Notes: a model not told the origin generated them from the sequence alone. A stretch of DNA of 64,000 nt from Citrobacter werkmanii NBRC 105721 (GCA_000759755.1 BBMW01000014.1:1-64000), one strand, 5' to 3'. Counted from the stretch's first letter, positions 27,581-37,249 are shown. Numbers and translations are program-made.

Positions 27581-28516
27581 TCAGGCGTTCTGGTTCAGCG
27601 TCCTGGCGTACATGCGTCCTTCGGCGGCCAGCGCCAATAGGCTTGGGTCGCGCTCGCGGTTGCGGGCAAAGACGATGGCGATAAGCTGCTGCATCTGATA
27701 CGGCTCGGCGAGCTTTTGCAGCTTCACGGTATTCTCATACATTTTCTTCATTCGCCCCGGCATCAAACAGAAACCCACTCCTGCCTGTACCAGACTGAGC
27801 ATGGAGAAGATGTCGTTCACCCGCGTGACGATCTCCGGCTCAAATCCGGCGATATGAAACGCTTCCTGAAAACCGGCGTAGGTGGCAAACCCTTCCGCCA
27901 GCGAGACAAATTTCTCATTACGATAGTGACGCAGGTCCGCCTTCGCGGTGGTATCCAGCCCAGCGGTCATCGGCGCGGCAAGGTAGATATCGTCGTGGAA
28001 CAGGGGCAGCACTTCGAGGCTGTTGCGGTCGATTTCGCTTTCTGAAATGGAGATGAGGATGGCGTCCAGCACGCCATCTTCCAGCATCTTCAGCAGCGCT
28101 TCGTTGGATCCCATGGTGAGATCCAGCTCCAGGTCCGGGCGGCGCAGTTTCATGCCCATAATCAGGTGCGGCACCGTCTCCAGCGTCAGCGAGTAGAGCG
28201 TGCCCACCCGCAGGCGGCCCTGGCCTACGCCCGCCGTTTTGCGCGTCTCTTCCAGCCCGCGTTCCATCAGTTGGGTGACTTCCTGGCAGTATTCCAGCAA
28301 CGTCCACGCTGCGGGCTGGGCGATAAGATTACGCCCTTTGTGAACGAACAGCGGGCAACGAACGTTCTCTTCCAGCGTGTGCAGCGCCCGGTGAACGCTA
28401 ACGCCGCTGATGTTCAGCGCCTCGGCGGTACGGGCGATGTTGCCCTTCTCCATAAAGGTCATGAAGATGCTCAGCTTGCGGAAGGTAATATCGTTGGTCG
28501 TCAGCTGATTCATCAT
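27581..28516 (-). CDS. mdcR: LysR-family regulator of the malonate operon
   Basis: A 311-residue LysR-type regulator. The N-terminal helix-turn-helix (GNIARTAEALNISGVSVHRALHTLE) has a V/H substitution pattern unlike the usual SxxSxxI recognition helix but matches MdcR. A periplasmic-binding-like effector domain follows. Start at one of two adjacent ATGs (28516 or 28513). It lies 13 bases after yheS on the same strand, so it is probably transcribed at least partly from the yheS promoter and is convergent with mdcH. Known role: activation of mdc genes in response to malonate. Confidence 0.92.
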   Translation of the reverse strand: MMNQLTTNDITFRKLSIFMTFMEKGNIARTAEALNISGVSVHRALHTLEENVRCPLFVHKGRNLIAQPAAWTLLEYCQEVTQLMERGLEETRKTAGVGQGRLRVGTLYSLTLETVPHLIMGMKLRRPDLELDLTMGSNEALLKMLEDGVLDAILISISESEIDRNSLEVLPLFHDDIYLAAPMTAGLDTTAKADLRHYRNEKFVSLAEGFATYAGFQEAFHIAGFEPEIVTRVNDIFSMLSLVQAGVGFCLMPGRMKKMYENTVKLQKLAEPYQMQQLIAIVFARNRERDPSLLALAAEGRMYARTLNQNA

Positions 28517-28529
28517 CGTCTTCCTATAG

Positions 28530-30431
28530 TTAGTCGGCCAGCATCTGTTCGAGCTGTTCCTGCGCATCCAGCCAGGCCATTTCACACTCATCCAGCCCGG
28601 ATTTTGCGTTCGCCTGCTGCTGCAAACAGGCCGTGAGTTCGGCTTTGCGACTTTGATCGTACAGTTCGCTATCACCGAGTTTTTCTTCCGCCTGCGCCAA
28701 CTGTGCCTGTAGTTTCTCCATCTCTTTTTCCAGACGGGCGATCTCTTTGCGCAGCGGCTGCGTCAGAGTGCGGAGTTCAGCTTCGCGACGCTTCTGATCC
28801 TTACGCGCCTGGGCGCTGTTCACGCTCTCCTTCGCCGGTTCGTCGCTCTGGTTTTCCTGTTTCTGCACATCGCTCAGCCACTGTTGATAATCTTCCAGAT
28901 CGCCGTCAAACGGCTCGACTTTCTTGTCGTGCACCAGATAGAGGTCGTCGGTCGTGGAGCGAATCAGATGACGGTCGTGCGAGACCACGACCAGCGCGCC
29001 TTCGAAATCGATCAGCGCTTCGGTCAGCGCCTGACGCATATCCAAATCCAGGTGGTTAGTCGGTTCATCAAGCAGCAGCAGGTTCGGGCGCTGCCAGACG
29101 ATCAGTGCCAGCACCAGACGCGCTTTTTCACCACCGGAGAAGCGGGCGGTCTGTTCGCTGACTTTATCGCCCTGGAAGCCGAAGCCGCCGAGGTAGTCGC
29201 GCAGTTTCTGCTCCAGCTCCTGCGGCGCCATGCGCGCCAGGTGCTGGATGGGCGATTCATCGGCACGTAAAAACTCCAGCTGATGCTGTGCGAAGTAACC
29301 CAGTTTAATGCCCTTGGCGAGCCCGATTTCACCGCTGATGGGGGCCAGTTCGCCCGCCAGCAGCTTAATCAGGGTTGATTTACCCGCGCCGTTACGACCG
29401 AGCAGGCCGATGCGTGAACCCGGCACCAGATTCAGTTTGATCGAATCGAGAATGACGCGATCGCCATAGCCGGCGCTGACCTTCTCCATCTTCAAGAGCG
29501 GGTTTGGCAGGCTTTCCGGTTGACGGAAGCTGAAGTGGAACGGGTTGTCGACATGCGCAGGGGCAATTAGCTCCATGCGTTCCAGCATTTTGATACGGCT
29601 CTGCGCCTGTTTTGCTTTCGTTGCTTTAGCGCGGAAACGATCGATGTAGCTTTGCAGATGCGCCACGCGCTCCTGCTGACTTTCGTACATCGCCTGTTGC
29701 TGCGCGAGGCGGGTGGCGCGCTGGATTTCAAACGCGCTGTAGTTGCCGGTGTACTCGAACATGGTTTGCTGTTCGATATGAATAATTTTATCTACTACCG
29801 GATCGAGGAAATCGCGGTCGTGGGAAATCAAAATCAGCGTACCCTGATAGCTTTTCAGCCATCTTTCCAGCCAGATCACTGCGTCAAGATCGAGGTGGTT
29901 GGTCGGTTCATCAAGCAGCAGAAGGTCTGAACGGCAAATCAGCGCCTGGGCCAGGTTAAGACGCATACGCCAGCCGCCGGAAAAATCGCTGACCGGACGT
30001 TCAAGCTGTTCATTGGAGAAGCCGAGGCCATGCAGCAGGCTTGCCGCGCGTGAGCGTACGGTCCAGGCGTCAATGGCATCCAGCTTGCCATGGACGGTGG
30101 CAATAGCGTGTCCATCGTTACGTTCGTTGGCATCGTTCAACTGCGCTTCCAGTTGACGATACTCGCGGTCGCCGTCAATCACGTACTCCAGCGCGGGCTG
30201 TGGCAATGCTGGCGTTTCCTGATTCACCCAGGCGAGTTGCCAGTTTCCCGGATAGGTAAATCCTCCGGCGTCAGCGCTGATTTCATTTTTCAGCAATGCC
30301 AGCAGAGTAGATTTACCGCAGCCATTTTTGCCCACCAGACCAACTTTCTGCCCTGGATTAATGGTGGCCGTGGCATTGTCCAGCAAGACGCGCACGCCGC
30401 GACGAATTTGTAACGATGAGAAAACAATCAT
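28530..30431 (-). CDS. yheS: YheS, ABC-F family ATPase
   Basis: A 633-residue soluble protein with two ATP-binding cassettes and no membrane segments, the ABC-F layout of ribosome-associated translation factors. Walker A motifs are GKNGCGKST and GRNGAGKST, signatures are FSGGWRMRL and FSGGEKARL, and LLLDEPTNHLDL occurs in both halves. A charged coiled-coil tail (about 530-633) follows. In E. coli the gene upstream of yheT is yheS directly; here the accessory block lies between them. Confidence 0.96.
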   Translation of the reverse strand: MIVFSSLQIRRGVRVLLDNATATINPGQKVGLVGKNGCGKSTLLALLKNEISADAGGFTYPGNWQLAWVNQETPALPQPALEYVIDGDREYRQLEAQLNDANERNDGHAIATVHGKLDAIDAWTVRSRAASLLHGLGFSNEQLERPVSDFSGGWRMRLNLAQALICRSDLLLLDEPTNHLDLDAVIWLERWLKSYQGTLILISHDRDFLDPVVDKIIHIEQQTMFEYTGNYSAFEIQRATRLAQQQAMYESQQERVAHLQSYIDRFRAKATKAKQAQSRIKMLERMELIAPAHVDNPFHFSFRQPESLPNPLLKMEKVSAGYGDRVILDSIKLNLVPGSRIGLLGRNGAGKSTLIKLLAGELAPISGEIGLAKGIKLGYFAQHQLEFLRADESPIQHLARMAPQELEQKLRDYLGGFGFQGDKVSEQTARFSGGEKARLVLALIVWQRPNLLLLDEPTNHLDLDMRQALTEALIDFEGALVVVSHDRHLIRSTTDDLYLVHDKKVEPFDGDLEDYQQWLSDVQKQENQSDEPAKESVNSAQARKDQKRREAELRTLTQPLRKEIARLEKEMEKLQAQLAQAEEKLGDSELYDQSRKAELTACLQQQANAKSGLDECEMAWLDAQEQLEQMLAD

Positions 30432-30560
30432 AAGGCGCCGTATGTTCAGACTATGTTAATTTATCATTATGATAATGTAATGTGCGGGCCGTTTGCCGCA
30501 CCGAGGCGCAATGGTAGCCCAAAACGTCGAAAATAGACAAAAGACAAAACCGGGAGGGGG

Positions 30561-31115
30561 ATGATGTTCCAGCCAGCGAAAGTGTTGCTGCTGTATGCCC
30601 ATCCGGAATCTCAGGACTCGGTCGCGAACCGGGTACTGCTTAAACCGGCCATGCAGCTCAGTAATGTTACCGTGCACGATCTTTACGCGCACTATCCTGA
30701 TTTTTTTATCGACATTCCGCATGAGCAGGCGCTGCTGCGTGAGCATGATGTGATTGTTTTTCAACATCCTCTCTACACCTATAGCTGCCCGGCGCTATTA
30801 AAGGAGTGGTTTGACCGCGTACTGAGCCGCGGATTTGCCAGCGGTCCCGGAGGGAATCAACTGGCGGGAAAGTACTGGCGAAGCGTCATCACCACCGGTG
30901 AACCCGAAAGCGCGTACCGTTATGACGCGCTGAACCGTTATCCGATGAGCGATGTACTGCGTCCTTTTGAGCTAACGGCCGGTATGTGCCGCATGCACTG
31001 GATGAGCCCAATCATTGTTTACTGGGCAAGGCGGCAAACGAAGCAGGAGCTGGACAGTCATGCTAAAGCGTACGGTGACTGGCTGGTGAATCCGATTCCT
31101 GTGGGAGGCCGCTGA
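30561..31115 (+). CDS. kefG: KefG, quinone-oxidoreductase-like activator of KefB
   Basis: A 184-residue NAD(P)H dehydrogenase (quinone)/flavodoxin-fold protein. It is required for full activity of the glutathione-gated K+ efflux system Kef[17 protein letters not shown] and [17 protein letters not shown] are typical of the family. It overlaps kefB by one base (TGATG). Confidence 0.95.
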   Translation: MMFQPAKVLLLYAHPESQDSVANRVLLKPAMQLSNVTVHDLYAHYPDFFIDIPHEQALLREHDVIVFQHPLYTYSCPALLKEWFDRVLSRGFASGPGGNQLAGKYWRSVITTGEPESAYRYDALNRYPMSDVLRPFELTAGMCRMHWMSPIIVYWARRQTKQELDSHAKAYGDWLVNPIPVGGR

Positions 31116-32920
31116 TGGAAGGCTCTGATTTATTGACAGCGGGAGTGTTGTTCCTCTTCGCGGCGGTAGCTGCGGTGCCGCTGGCATCGCGGCTGGGTAT
31201 TGGCCCGGTATTAGGGTACTTGCTGGCGGGGATCGCTATCGGCCCGTGGGGATTAGGATTCATTAGCGATGTGGATGAAATCCTGCACTTTTCCGAACTG
31301 GGCGTCGTCTTTTTGATGTTCATCATTGGGCTGGAACTTAACCCGGCCAAGTTATGGCAATTGCGGCGTTCAATTTTTGGTGTCGGTGCCGCGCAGGTGA
31401 TGCTGAGCGCAGTGGTGCTGGCTGGCTTGCTGATGCTCACTGCGTTCTCCTGGCAAGCGGCAGTGGTCGGCGGCATTGGTCTGGCGATGTCATCGACCGC
31501 TATGGCGCTACAGTTGATGCGTGAAAAAGGCATGAACCGTAGCGAATCCGGGCAACTGGGTTTTTCGGTGCTGCTGTTCCAGGATTTGGCAGTGATCCCC
31601 GCACTGGCGCTGGTTCCATTGCTGGCGGGGTCTGCCGATGAACATTTTGACTGGATCAAAGTGGGCATGAAGGTGTTGGCTTTCGCCGGCATGTTGATTG
31701 GCGGACGCTATTTGCTGCGCCCTGTTTTCCGCTTCATTGCGGGGTCTGGCGTGCGGGAAGTGTTCACCGCCGCTACGCTGCTGTTGGTACTGGGTTCCGC
31801 GCTATTTATGGATGCGCTGGGATTGTCGATGGCGCTGGGAACGTTTATCGCGGGCGTGCTGCTGGCGGAAAGCGAATACCGCCATGAGCTGGAAACGGCA
31901 ATCGATCCTTTTAAAGGCTTGTTGCTCGGACTGTTTTTCATCTCCGTAGGCATGTCGCTCAATCTCGGCGTGCTCTATACCCATATTCTGTGGGTAGCGG
32001 CGAGCGTAATCGTGCTGGTGGTCGTAAAAATGCTGGTGCTGTATGTGCTGGCACGACTGAACGGCATGAGAAGCTCTGAACGAATGCAGTTTGCCGGCGT
32101 GTTAAGCCAGGGCGGTGAATTCGCTTTCGTGCTGTTTTCAACGGCATCCTCGCAACGATTGTTTCAGGGCGATCAAATGGCGCTACTGCTGGTGACCGTC
32201 ACGTTGTCGATGATGACCACGCCGCTGGTGATGAAGCTGATTGATAAATGGCTCTCCCGCCAGTTTAACGGCTCGGATGAAGAAGATGAAAAACCCTGGG
32301 TGGAGGATGATAAACCGCAGGTCATTGTCGTGGGGTTTGGGCGTTTTGGTCAGGTCATTGGTCGCTTACTGATGGCCAATAAAATGCGTATTACCGTCCT
32401 GGAGCGAGATATCAGCGCGGTGAATTTGATGCGCAAATATGGCTATAAGGTCTATTACGGTGATGCCACCCAAGTGGATCTGCTGCGTTCCGCGGGGGCT
32501 GAAGCGGCACAATCCATCGTCATTACTTGTAATGAACCCGAAGACACCATGAAACTGGTGGAACTTTGCCAACAGTACTTTCCGCATTTACATATTCTTG
32601 CGCGAGCGCGCGGACGTGTAGAGGCACATGAGTTATTACAGGCTGGTGTGACGCAGTTTTCCCGCGAAACGTTCTCCAGTGCGCTGGAGCTGGGGCGTAA
32701 AACGCTGGTTACGTTGGGGATGCATCCGCACCAGGCTCAGCGTGCTCAGCTGCATTTTCGGCGGCTCGATATGCGCATGTTGCGGGAACTGATCCCCATA
32801 CATACCGACACGGTACAAATCTCGCGAGCCAGGGAAGCCCGGCGTGAACTGGAGGAGATCTTCCAGCGTGAGATGCAGCAAGAACGACGTCAGCTGGATG
32901 GCTGGGATGAATTTGAGTAG
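31115..32920 (+). CDS. kefB: Glutathione-regulated potassium efflux antiporter KefB
   Basis: A 601-residue inner-membrane CPA2-family K+/H+ antiporter. About 12-13 hydrophobic segments fill residues 1-380. A cytoplasmic RCK/KTN domain follows, with the nucleotide-binding [12 protein letters not shown] near 405. It is held closed by glutathione and opened by glutathione adducts, acidifying the cell to protect it from electrophiles. Length equals the E. coli protein. Translationally coupled to kefG. Confidence 0.97.
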   Translation: MEGSDLLTAGVLFLFAAVAAVPLASRLGIGPVLGYLLAGIAIGPWGLGFISDVDEILHFSELGVVFLMFIIGLELNPAKLWQLRRSIFGVGAAQVMLSAVVLAGLLMLTAFSWQAAVVGGIGLAMSSTAMALQLMREKGMNRSESGQLGFSVLLFQDLAVIPALALVPLLAGSADEHFDWIKVGMKVLAFAGMLIGGRYLLRPVFRFIAGSGVREVFTAATLLLVLGSALFMDALGLSMALGTFIAGVLLAESEYRHELETAIDPFKGLLLGLFFISVGMSLNLGVLYTHILWVAASVIVLVVVKMLVLYVLARLNGMRSSERMQFAGVLSQGGEFAFVLFSTASSQRLFQGDQMALLLVTVTLSMMTTPLVMKLIDKWLSRQFNGSDEEDEKPWVEDDKPQVIVVGFGRFGQVIGRLLMANKMRITVLERDISAVNLMRKYGYKVYYGDATQVDLLRSAGAEAAQSIVITCNEPEDTMKLVELCQQYFPHLHILARARGRVEAHELLQAGVTQFSRETFSSALELGRKTLVTLGMHPHQAQRAQLHFRRLDMRMLRELIPIHTDTVQISRAREARRELEEIFQREMQQERRQLDGWDEFE

Positions 32921-32928
32921 AGGTAATC

Positions 32929-33129
32929 ATGGCAATTCGTAAACGTTTTATTGCAGGCGCAAAATGTCCGTCCTGCCAGGCACAGGATTCGCTGGCGATG
33001 TGGCGCGAAAATAATATCGATATTGTTGAGTGTGTTAAGTGTGGTCATCAGATGCGGGAAGCCGATAAAGAGGCGCGCGAACATGTTCGCAAAGAAGAGC
33101 AAGTGATCGGGATTTTTCATCCGGACTAG
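32929..33129 (+). CDS. yheV: YheV, small zinc-ribbon-like protein
   Basis: A 66-residue protein with two Cys pairs, CPSC (near 18-21) and CVKC, spaced as a zinc ribbon. It matches E. coli YheV in length and position eight bases after kefB. Function unknown. Confidence 0.92.
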   Translation: MAIRKRFIAGAKCPSCQAQDSLAMWRENNIDIVECVKCGHQMREADKEAREHVRKEEQVIGIFHPD

Positions 33130-33223
33130 CGATATGGCGCAGCTTTTTTTAAGCTAGAGGGTACACGGGTGCAGAATTCCGCTACAATCTGCGCCACTAT
33201 TCTTTCCATGCTCAGGAGATATC

Positions 33224-33829
33224 ATGAAAGTAGCAAAGGACCTGGTGGTCAGCCTGGCCTATCAGGTACGTACAGAAGACGGTGTGTTGGTTGATGAGTC
33301 TCCGGTGAGTGCACCGCTGGACTACCTGCATGGTCACGGTTCCCTGATTTCTGGCCTGGAAACAGCGCTGGACGGTCATGAAGTTGGCGACAAATTCGAC
33401 GTTGCTGTTGGCGCAAACGACGCGTACGGTCAGTACGACGAAAACCTGGTGCAGCGCGTTCCTAAAGACGTCTTCATGGGCGTTGACGAACTGCAGGTTG
33501 GCATGCGTTTCCTGGCTGAAACTGACCAGGGTCCAGTACCGGTAGAAATTACCGAAGTGGAAGACGACCACGTTGTGGTTGACGGTAACCACATGCTGGC
33601 TGGCCAGAACCTGAAATTCAACGTAGAAGTTGTTGCTATCCGCGAAGCGACCGAAGAAGAACTGGCTCATGGCCACGTTCACGGCGCGCACGGTCACGAC
33701 CACGATCATGACCACGGTCACGATGGTTGCTGCGGTGGTCACGGCCACGACCATGGTCACGAGCACGGTGGCGAAGGCTGCTGCGGCGGTGGCGGTAAAG
33801 GTAACGGCGGCGGCTGCGGTTGCCACTAA
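33224..33829 (+). CDS. slyD: FKBP-type peptidyl-prolyl isomerase and metallochaperone SlyD
   Basis: A 201-residue cytosolic protein. The N-terminal FKBP domain carries the inserted chaperone flap (about 1-148). A tail very rich in His, Cys and Gly (HGHDHDHDHGHDGCC and more) binds Ni2+ and other metals. It isomerises prolines, delivers nickel for hydrogenase maturation with HypB, and is needed for phiX174 lysis. Tail length is close to the E. coli protein. Confidence 0.98.
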   Translation: MKVAKDLVVSLAYQVRTEDGVLVDESPVSAPLDYLHGHGSLISGLETALDGHEVGDKFDVAVGANDAYGQYDENLVQRVPKDVFMGVDELQVGMRFLAETDQGPVPVEITEVEDDHVVVDGNHMLAGQNLKFNVEVVAIREATEEELAHGHVHGAHGHDHDHDHGHDGCCGGHGHDHGHEHGGEGCCGGGGKGNGGGCGCH

Positions 33830-33957
33830 TACCCTTCATCTTTCAACCCACAGCGGTGTTGGCTGCGCTTTCAAATCCCGGTCACATAGTTATCTATGCT
33901 CCCGGGACTTCCTCAAGCTTGCCGCCTTGCTGTGATTTGAAATCCTTTGGGTATATG
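33829..33957. repeat. ERIC (IRU) element downstream of slyD
   Basis: About 127 bp beginning TAATACCC at the slyD stop codon and ending GGGTATA. Its centre is CCCGGTCACATAG...CTATGCTCCCGGG and its outer arms pair (TTTCAAATC with GATTTGAAA). This is full ERIC length with the usual TATACCC-type ends, better preserved than the copy at 2955-3078. The slyD stop lies within it. Confidence 0.88.
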
Positions 33958-33959
33958 TG

Positions 33960-33993
33960 AGTAGGCCTGCTAAGCGTTCGCGCTATCGGGCAC
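33960..33993. repeat. Single REP-like unit after slyD
   Basis: GTAGGCCTGCTAAGCG...CGCTATCGGGCAC resembles a diverged REP unit directly after the ERIC element and before the terminator. Confidence 0.55.
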
Positions 33994-34022
33994 AAAAAAA
34001 GCGGGATATTCCCGCTTTTTTT
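33994..34022. terminator. Bidirectional terminator between slyD and slyX
   Basis: A7-GCGGGA/TCCCGC-T7 hairpin with a three-base loop, symmetrical A and T runs, serving both convergent genes. Confidence 0.93.
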
Positions 34023-34027
34023 ACGTC

Positions 34028-34246
34028 TTAATAATGTGGCGGCGGGGTCTCTTCGGACTGAGACGCGATGTGGGACGGCTGCGTGGCTTTCAGCTTCTCA
34101 GTCAGCAGACGCAAATGATCGCGTAGTTTGGCCATTTCCAGTTCATGCGCAGTTACCGTCACGTTGAGCTCTTCAATGGTGATTTCCTGAAATGCCAGGC
34201 GGCTTTCCAGCTCGGCCAGGCGAGTTTCCAATGTTGTATCCTGCAT
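34028..34246 (-). CDS. slyX: SlyX, small coiled-coil protein
   Basis: A 72-residue protein, almost entirely one predicted coiled coil ([20 protein letters not shown]), ending PPPHY as in E. coli SlyX. Named for proximity to slyD; function unknown. It is convergent with slyD, with its start facing fkpA. Confidence 0.93.
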   Translation of the reverse strand: MQDTTLETRLAELESRLAFQEITIEELNVTVTAHELEMAKLRDHLRLLTEKLKATQPSHIASQSEETPPPHY

Positions 34247-34339
34247 GATTCACCTCTTTCTTTTTTCTCCGGCAGATCGCGGACTGCGGCGAATTCTACT
34301 TAACTTTGCCTGTTTGCACAGCACTCAATCTTCAGCAAC

Positions 34340-34367
34340 GAAACTAATTTAAACAAAAAGAGTCTGA
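34340..34367 (+). promoter_or_regulatory. Candidate sigma-E promoter of fkpA
   Basis: GAAACT, 16 bases, GTCTGA resembles the sigma-E consensus (GGAACTT, then TCTGA-type -10) and sits about 110 bases before fkpA. E. coli fkpA is a known member of the sigma-E envelope-stress regulon. Confidence 0.7.
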
Positions 34368-34478
34368 AAAGTGGTGATAATAGGGCGTGCCTGTATGTTG
34401 ATTTGTTCTGCAACGCTTTATAGTACATTTTTATGTTAGATAACCCTGGGGTGAGATGCCCCGGCCCTGGAGAGATGG

Positions 34479-35297
34479 ATGAAATCACTGTTTAAAGTAA
34501 CGCTGCTGGCGACCACAATGGCTGTTGCTCTGCATGCCCCGATCACCTTCGCTGCTGATGCTGCGAAACCAGCCGCTACTGCTGACAGCAAAGCAGCATT
34601 CAAGAATGACGACCAAAAAGCCGCTTACGCGCTGGGCGCGTCCCTGGGTCGTTATATGGAAAACTCCCTGAAAGAGCAGGAAAAGCTGGGCATCAAACTG
34701 GATAAAGATCAGCTGATCGCTGGCGTTCAGGATGCGTTTGCTGACAAGAGCAAACTGTCCGACCAGGAAATCGAACAAACTCTGCAGGCGTTTGAAGCGC
34801 GTGTGAAGAGTTCCGCTCAGGCGAAAATGGAAAAAGACGCGGCTGACAATGAAGCCAAAGGTAAAGTTTACCGTGAGAAATTTGCTAAAGAGAAAGGCGT
34901 TAAAACCTCTTCCACTGGCTTGATCTACAAAGTAGAGAAAGAAGGTACTGGCGCAGCGCCGAAAGACAGCGATACCGTGGTTGTAAACTACAAAGGTACG
35001 CTGATTGATGGTAAAGAGTTTGACAACTCCTACACCCGTGGCGAGCCGCTCTCTTTCCGTCTTGATGGTGTTATCCCTGGCTGGACCGAAGGCCTGAAAA
35101 ATATCAAGAAAGGCGGTAAAATTCAGCTGGTTATCCCACCGGATCTGGCTTACGGCAAAACCGGCGTTCCGGGTATTCCGGCCAACTCTACGCTGGTATT
35201 TGATGTTGAACTGTTAGACATCAAACCGGCACCGAAAGCCGAGGCGCAGCCAGATGCTGCACCGGCCGATAAAGCTGCAGACAGCAGCAAAAAGTAA
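34479..35297 (+). CDS. fkpA: Periplasmic FKBP-type peptidyl-prolyl isomerase and chaperone FkpA
   Basis: A 272-residue protein with a Sec signal peptide (MKSLFKVTLLATTMAVALHA, cleaved before ADAAKPAA), a helical dimerisation/chaperone domain (about 30-140) and a C-terminal FKBP domain (VVVNYKGTLIDGKEFDNSY; VIPGWTEGL). It assists folding of periplasmic and outer-membrane proteins. Transcription is probably sigma-E dependent, and a clear terminator follows. Confidence 0.97.
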   Translation: MKSLFKVTLLATTMAVALHAPITFAADAAKPAATADSKAAFKNDDQKAAYALGASLGRYMENSLKEQEKLGIKLDKDQLIAGVQDAFADKSKLSDQEIEQTLQAFEARVKSSAQAKMEKDAADNEAKGKVYREKFAKEKGVKTSSTGLIYKVEKEGTGAAPKDSDTVVVNYKGTLIDGKEFDNSYTRGEPLSFRLDGVIPGWTEGLKNIKKGGKIQLVIPPDLAYGKTGVPGIPANSTLVFDVELLDIKPAPKAEAQPDAAPADKAADSSKK

Positions 35298-35306
35298 GCG
35301 AACAGT

Positions 35307-35336
35307 AACCGCCGCCCACAGGGCGGCGGTTTTTTA
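35307..35336 (+). terminator. Rho-independent terminator of fkpA
   Basis: AACCGCCGCCC/GGGCGGCGGTT stem with a short ACA loop followed by TTTTTT. Confidence 0.95.
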
Positions 35337-35399
35337 TTATCGACAGGATATAATTAATACTGGAAAGCGCCTTGTGCGCTGTATTACTTTAGATGCCCC

Positions 35400-35442
35400 T
35401 ATAATAGTGATGAGCCTGCCCTGACAACATAACGACAGGCTC
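35400..35442 (+). promoter_or_regulatory. -10 element and 5'-UTR hairpin upstream of yheO-tusDCB
   Basis: A perfect TATAAT at 35400-35405 implies a start near 35412. Exactly there begins GAGCCTG, which pairs with CAGGCTC (35436-35442) around a 17-base loop. No strong -35 hexamer is visible at normal spacing. The transcript would start with this hairpin, 22 bases before the yheO ATG. Confidence 0.5.
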
Positions 35443-35464
35443 CTGAAAAGGAGTGCTTTTTTTC

Positions 35465-36187
35465 ATGTCCAGGTCGCTTTTAACCAACGAAACCAGTGAG
35501 CTAGATTTACTGGATCAACGTCCTTTCGATCAAACTGACTTCGATATCCTTAAATCCTATGAAGCGGTAGTGGACGGGTTGGCGATGCTCATTGGTTCCC
35601 ATTGTGAAATCGTATTGCACTCTTTGCAGGATTTGAAATGCTCGGCTATCCGCATTGCGAACGGTGAACACACGGGCCGTAAAATTGGCTCACCGATAAC
35701 CGACCTTGCATTGCGTATGCTGCATGATATGACGGGTGCGGATAGCAGCGTGTCGAAGTGTTACTTCACGCGCGCGAAAAGCGGTGTCTTGATGAAGTCG
35801 GTGACGATTGCCATTCGTAACCGAGAGCATCGCGTGATTGGTCTGCTGTGCATCAATATGAACCTCGATGTGCCATTCTCGCAGATAATGAATACCTTTA
35901 TCCCACCGGAAACCCCGGAAGTGGGTTCTGCCGTGAACTTTGCTTCTTCTGTAGAAGATTTGGTCACCCAGACGCTGGAATTCACGATCGAAGAAGTGAA
36001 TGCCGATCGTAATGTTTCCAATAATGCGAAAAACCGCCAGATTGTCCTGAATCTGTATGAGAAAGGTATCTTCGATATTAAAGATGCGATTAACCAGGTC
36101 GCCGATCGGTTGAATATCTCCAAGCACACGGTCTACCTCTATATTCGCCAGTTCAAAAGCGGCGATTTCCAGGGGCAAGACAAGTAA
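35465..36187 (+). CDS. yheO: YheO, PAS/helix-turn-helix putative transcriptional regulator
   Basis: A 240-residue protein with an N-terminal PAS-like YheO domain and a C-terminal helix-turn-helix ([19 protein letters not shown]). I chose the ATG giving MSRSLLTNE with AAGGAG 11 bases upstream, matching the E. coli length. First gene of the operon with tusDCB; its stop shares one base with tusD. Target genes unknown. Confidence 0.94.
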   Translation: MSRSLLTNETSELDLLDQRPFDQTDFDILKSYEAVVDGLAMLIGSHCEIVLHSLQDLKCSAIRIANGEHTGRKIGSPITDLALRMLHDMTGADSSVSKCYFTRAKSGVLMKSVTIAIRNREHRVIGLLCINMNLDVPFSQIMNTFIPPETPEVGSAVNFASSVEDLVTQTLEFTIEEVNADRNVSNNAKNRQIVLNLYEKGIFDIKDAINQVADRLNISKHTVYLYIRQFKSGDFQGQDK

Positions 36188-36573
36188 TGCGCTTTACCAT
36201 CATGGTGACGGGACCTGCTTATGGCACACAGCAGGCGAGTAGCGCGTTGCAATTTGCCCACGCGCTACTTAAAGAAGGGCATGAGTTATGCAGCGTCTTT
36301 TTCTATCGTGAAGGTGTGTATAACGCTAACTTCCTGACTTCGCCCGCCAGCGATGAGTATGATCTGGTACGGGCCTGGCAACAGCTGAATCAACAATATG
36401 GCGTGACGCTGAATATCTGCGTTGCAGCGGCGTTGCGTCGTGGTGTTGTTGATGAGGCTGAAGCAAAGCGGCTTGGACTGGCAGGTGCTAATTTACAATC
36501 AGGTTTTAATCTCAGCGGGCTGGGTTCGCTGGCTGAGGCGTCCTTGACCTGCGATCGCGTGGTGCAGTTTTAA
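36187..36573 (+). CDS. tusD: Sulfur relay protein TusD
   Basis: A 128-residue DsrE-family subunit of the TusBCD complex. It passes persulfide sulfur from TusA to TusE for 2-thiouridine formation at tRNA wobble position 34 by MnmA. Active Cys78 lies in LNICVAAAL. It overlaps both neighbours by one base. Confidence 0.97.
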   Translation: MRFTIMVTGPAYGTQQASSALQFAHALLKEGHELCSVFFYREGVYNANFLTSPASDEYDLVRAWQQLNQQYGVTLNICVAAALRRGVVDEAEAKRLGLAGANLQSGFNLSGLGSLAEASLTCDRVVQF

Positions 36574-36932
36574 TGAAACGTGTTGCTTTTGTCTTTTCTA
36601 CCGTGCCGCACGGCAGCGCATCCGGCCGTGAAGGGTTAGATGCATTACTGGCGACATCTGCGCTCACGGAAGATCTCGGCGTGTTTTTTATCGGCGATGG
36701 CGTCTTCCAGATCCTCCAGGGTCAACAACCGGACGTCGTTCTGGCACGAGACTATATCGCAACGTTCAAGCTGTTGGGGTTGTACGATATCGATCAATGT
36801 TGGCTTTGCGCCGCCTCATTACGTGAGCGGGGGCTTCAGCAGGGTGTTAATTTTGTGGTTGATGCCACGGCGCTGGAACCTGAAGATTTACGCCGTGAGC
36901 TAGGCAACTATGACGTCATTTTAAGGTTTTGA
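36573..36932 (+). CDS. tusC: Sulfur relay protein TusC
   Basis: A 119-residue DsrF-like subunit of TusBCD, with start and stop tightly packed between tusD and tusB. Structural role in the hexamer. No deviation from E. coli length. Confidence 0.96.
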   Translation: MKRVAFVFSTVPHGSASGREGLDALLATSALTEDLGVFFIGDGVFQILQGQQPDVVLARDYIATFKLLGLYDIDQCWLCAASLRERGLQQGVNFVVDATALEPEDLRRELGNYDVILRF

Positions 36933-36939
36933 GACTCTC

Positions 36940-37227
36940 ATGCTGCACACACTACACCGCTCCGCGTGGCTTACCGATTTCTCCTCTCTTCTTCGCCTGA
37001 TTGAAAAAGACGATGAACTTTTATTGCTCCAGGATGGCGTGACGGCGGCAATAGAAGGAAGCCGTTTCCTTGAAAGTCTGCAAAACGCCTCCATTAAGGT
37101 CTCTGTGCTGGAAGAAGACATTAAAGCTCGCGGGTTAGATGGTCAAATTTCAGACAGTGTCGTCAGGGTTAGCTATACTGACTTCGTCAGACTTACGGTG
37201 AAGCATCCCAACCAGATGTCCTGGTAA
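36940..37227 (+). CDS. tusB: Sulfur relay protein TusB
   Basis: A 95-residue DsrH-like subunit completing TusBCD. It ends about 22 bases before the str operon -35 element; no clear terminator separates them, so some readthrough into rpsL is possible. Confidence 0.96.
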   Translation: MLHTLHRSAWLTDFSSLLRLIEKDDELLLLQDGVTAAIEGSRFLESLQNASIKVSVLEEDIKARGLDGQISDSVVRVSYTDFVRLTVKHPNQMSW

Positions 37228-37249
37228 TTGCGGGATCGTTGTATATTTC

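Noticed and set aside
16962-28516. Integrative element or phage remnant carrying nadV and prs
   Set aside because: No integrase, attachment repeats, tRNA target or phage genes are visible at either edge, and the content is purely metabolic.
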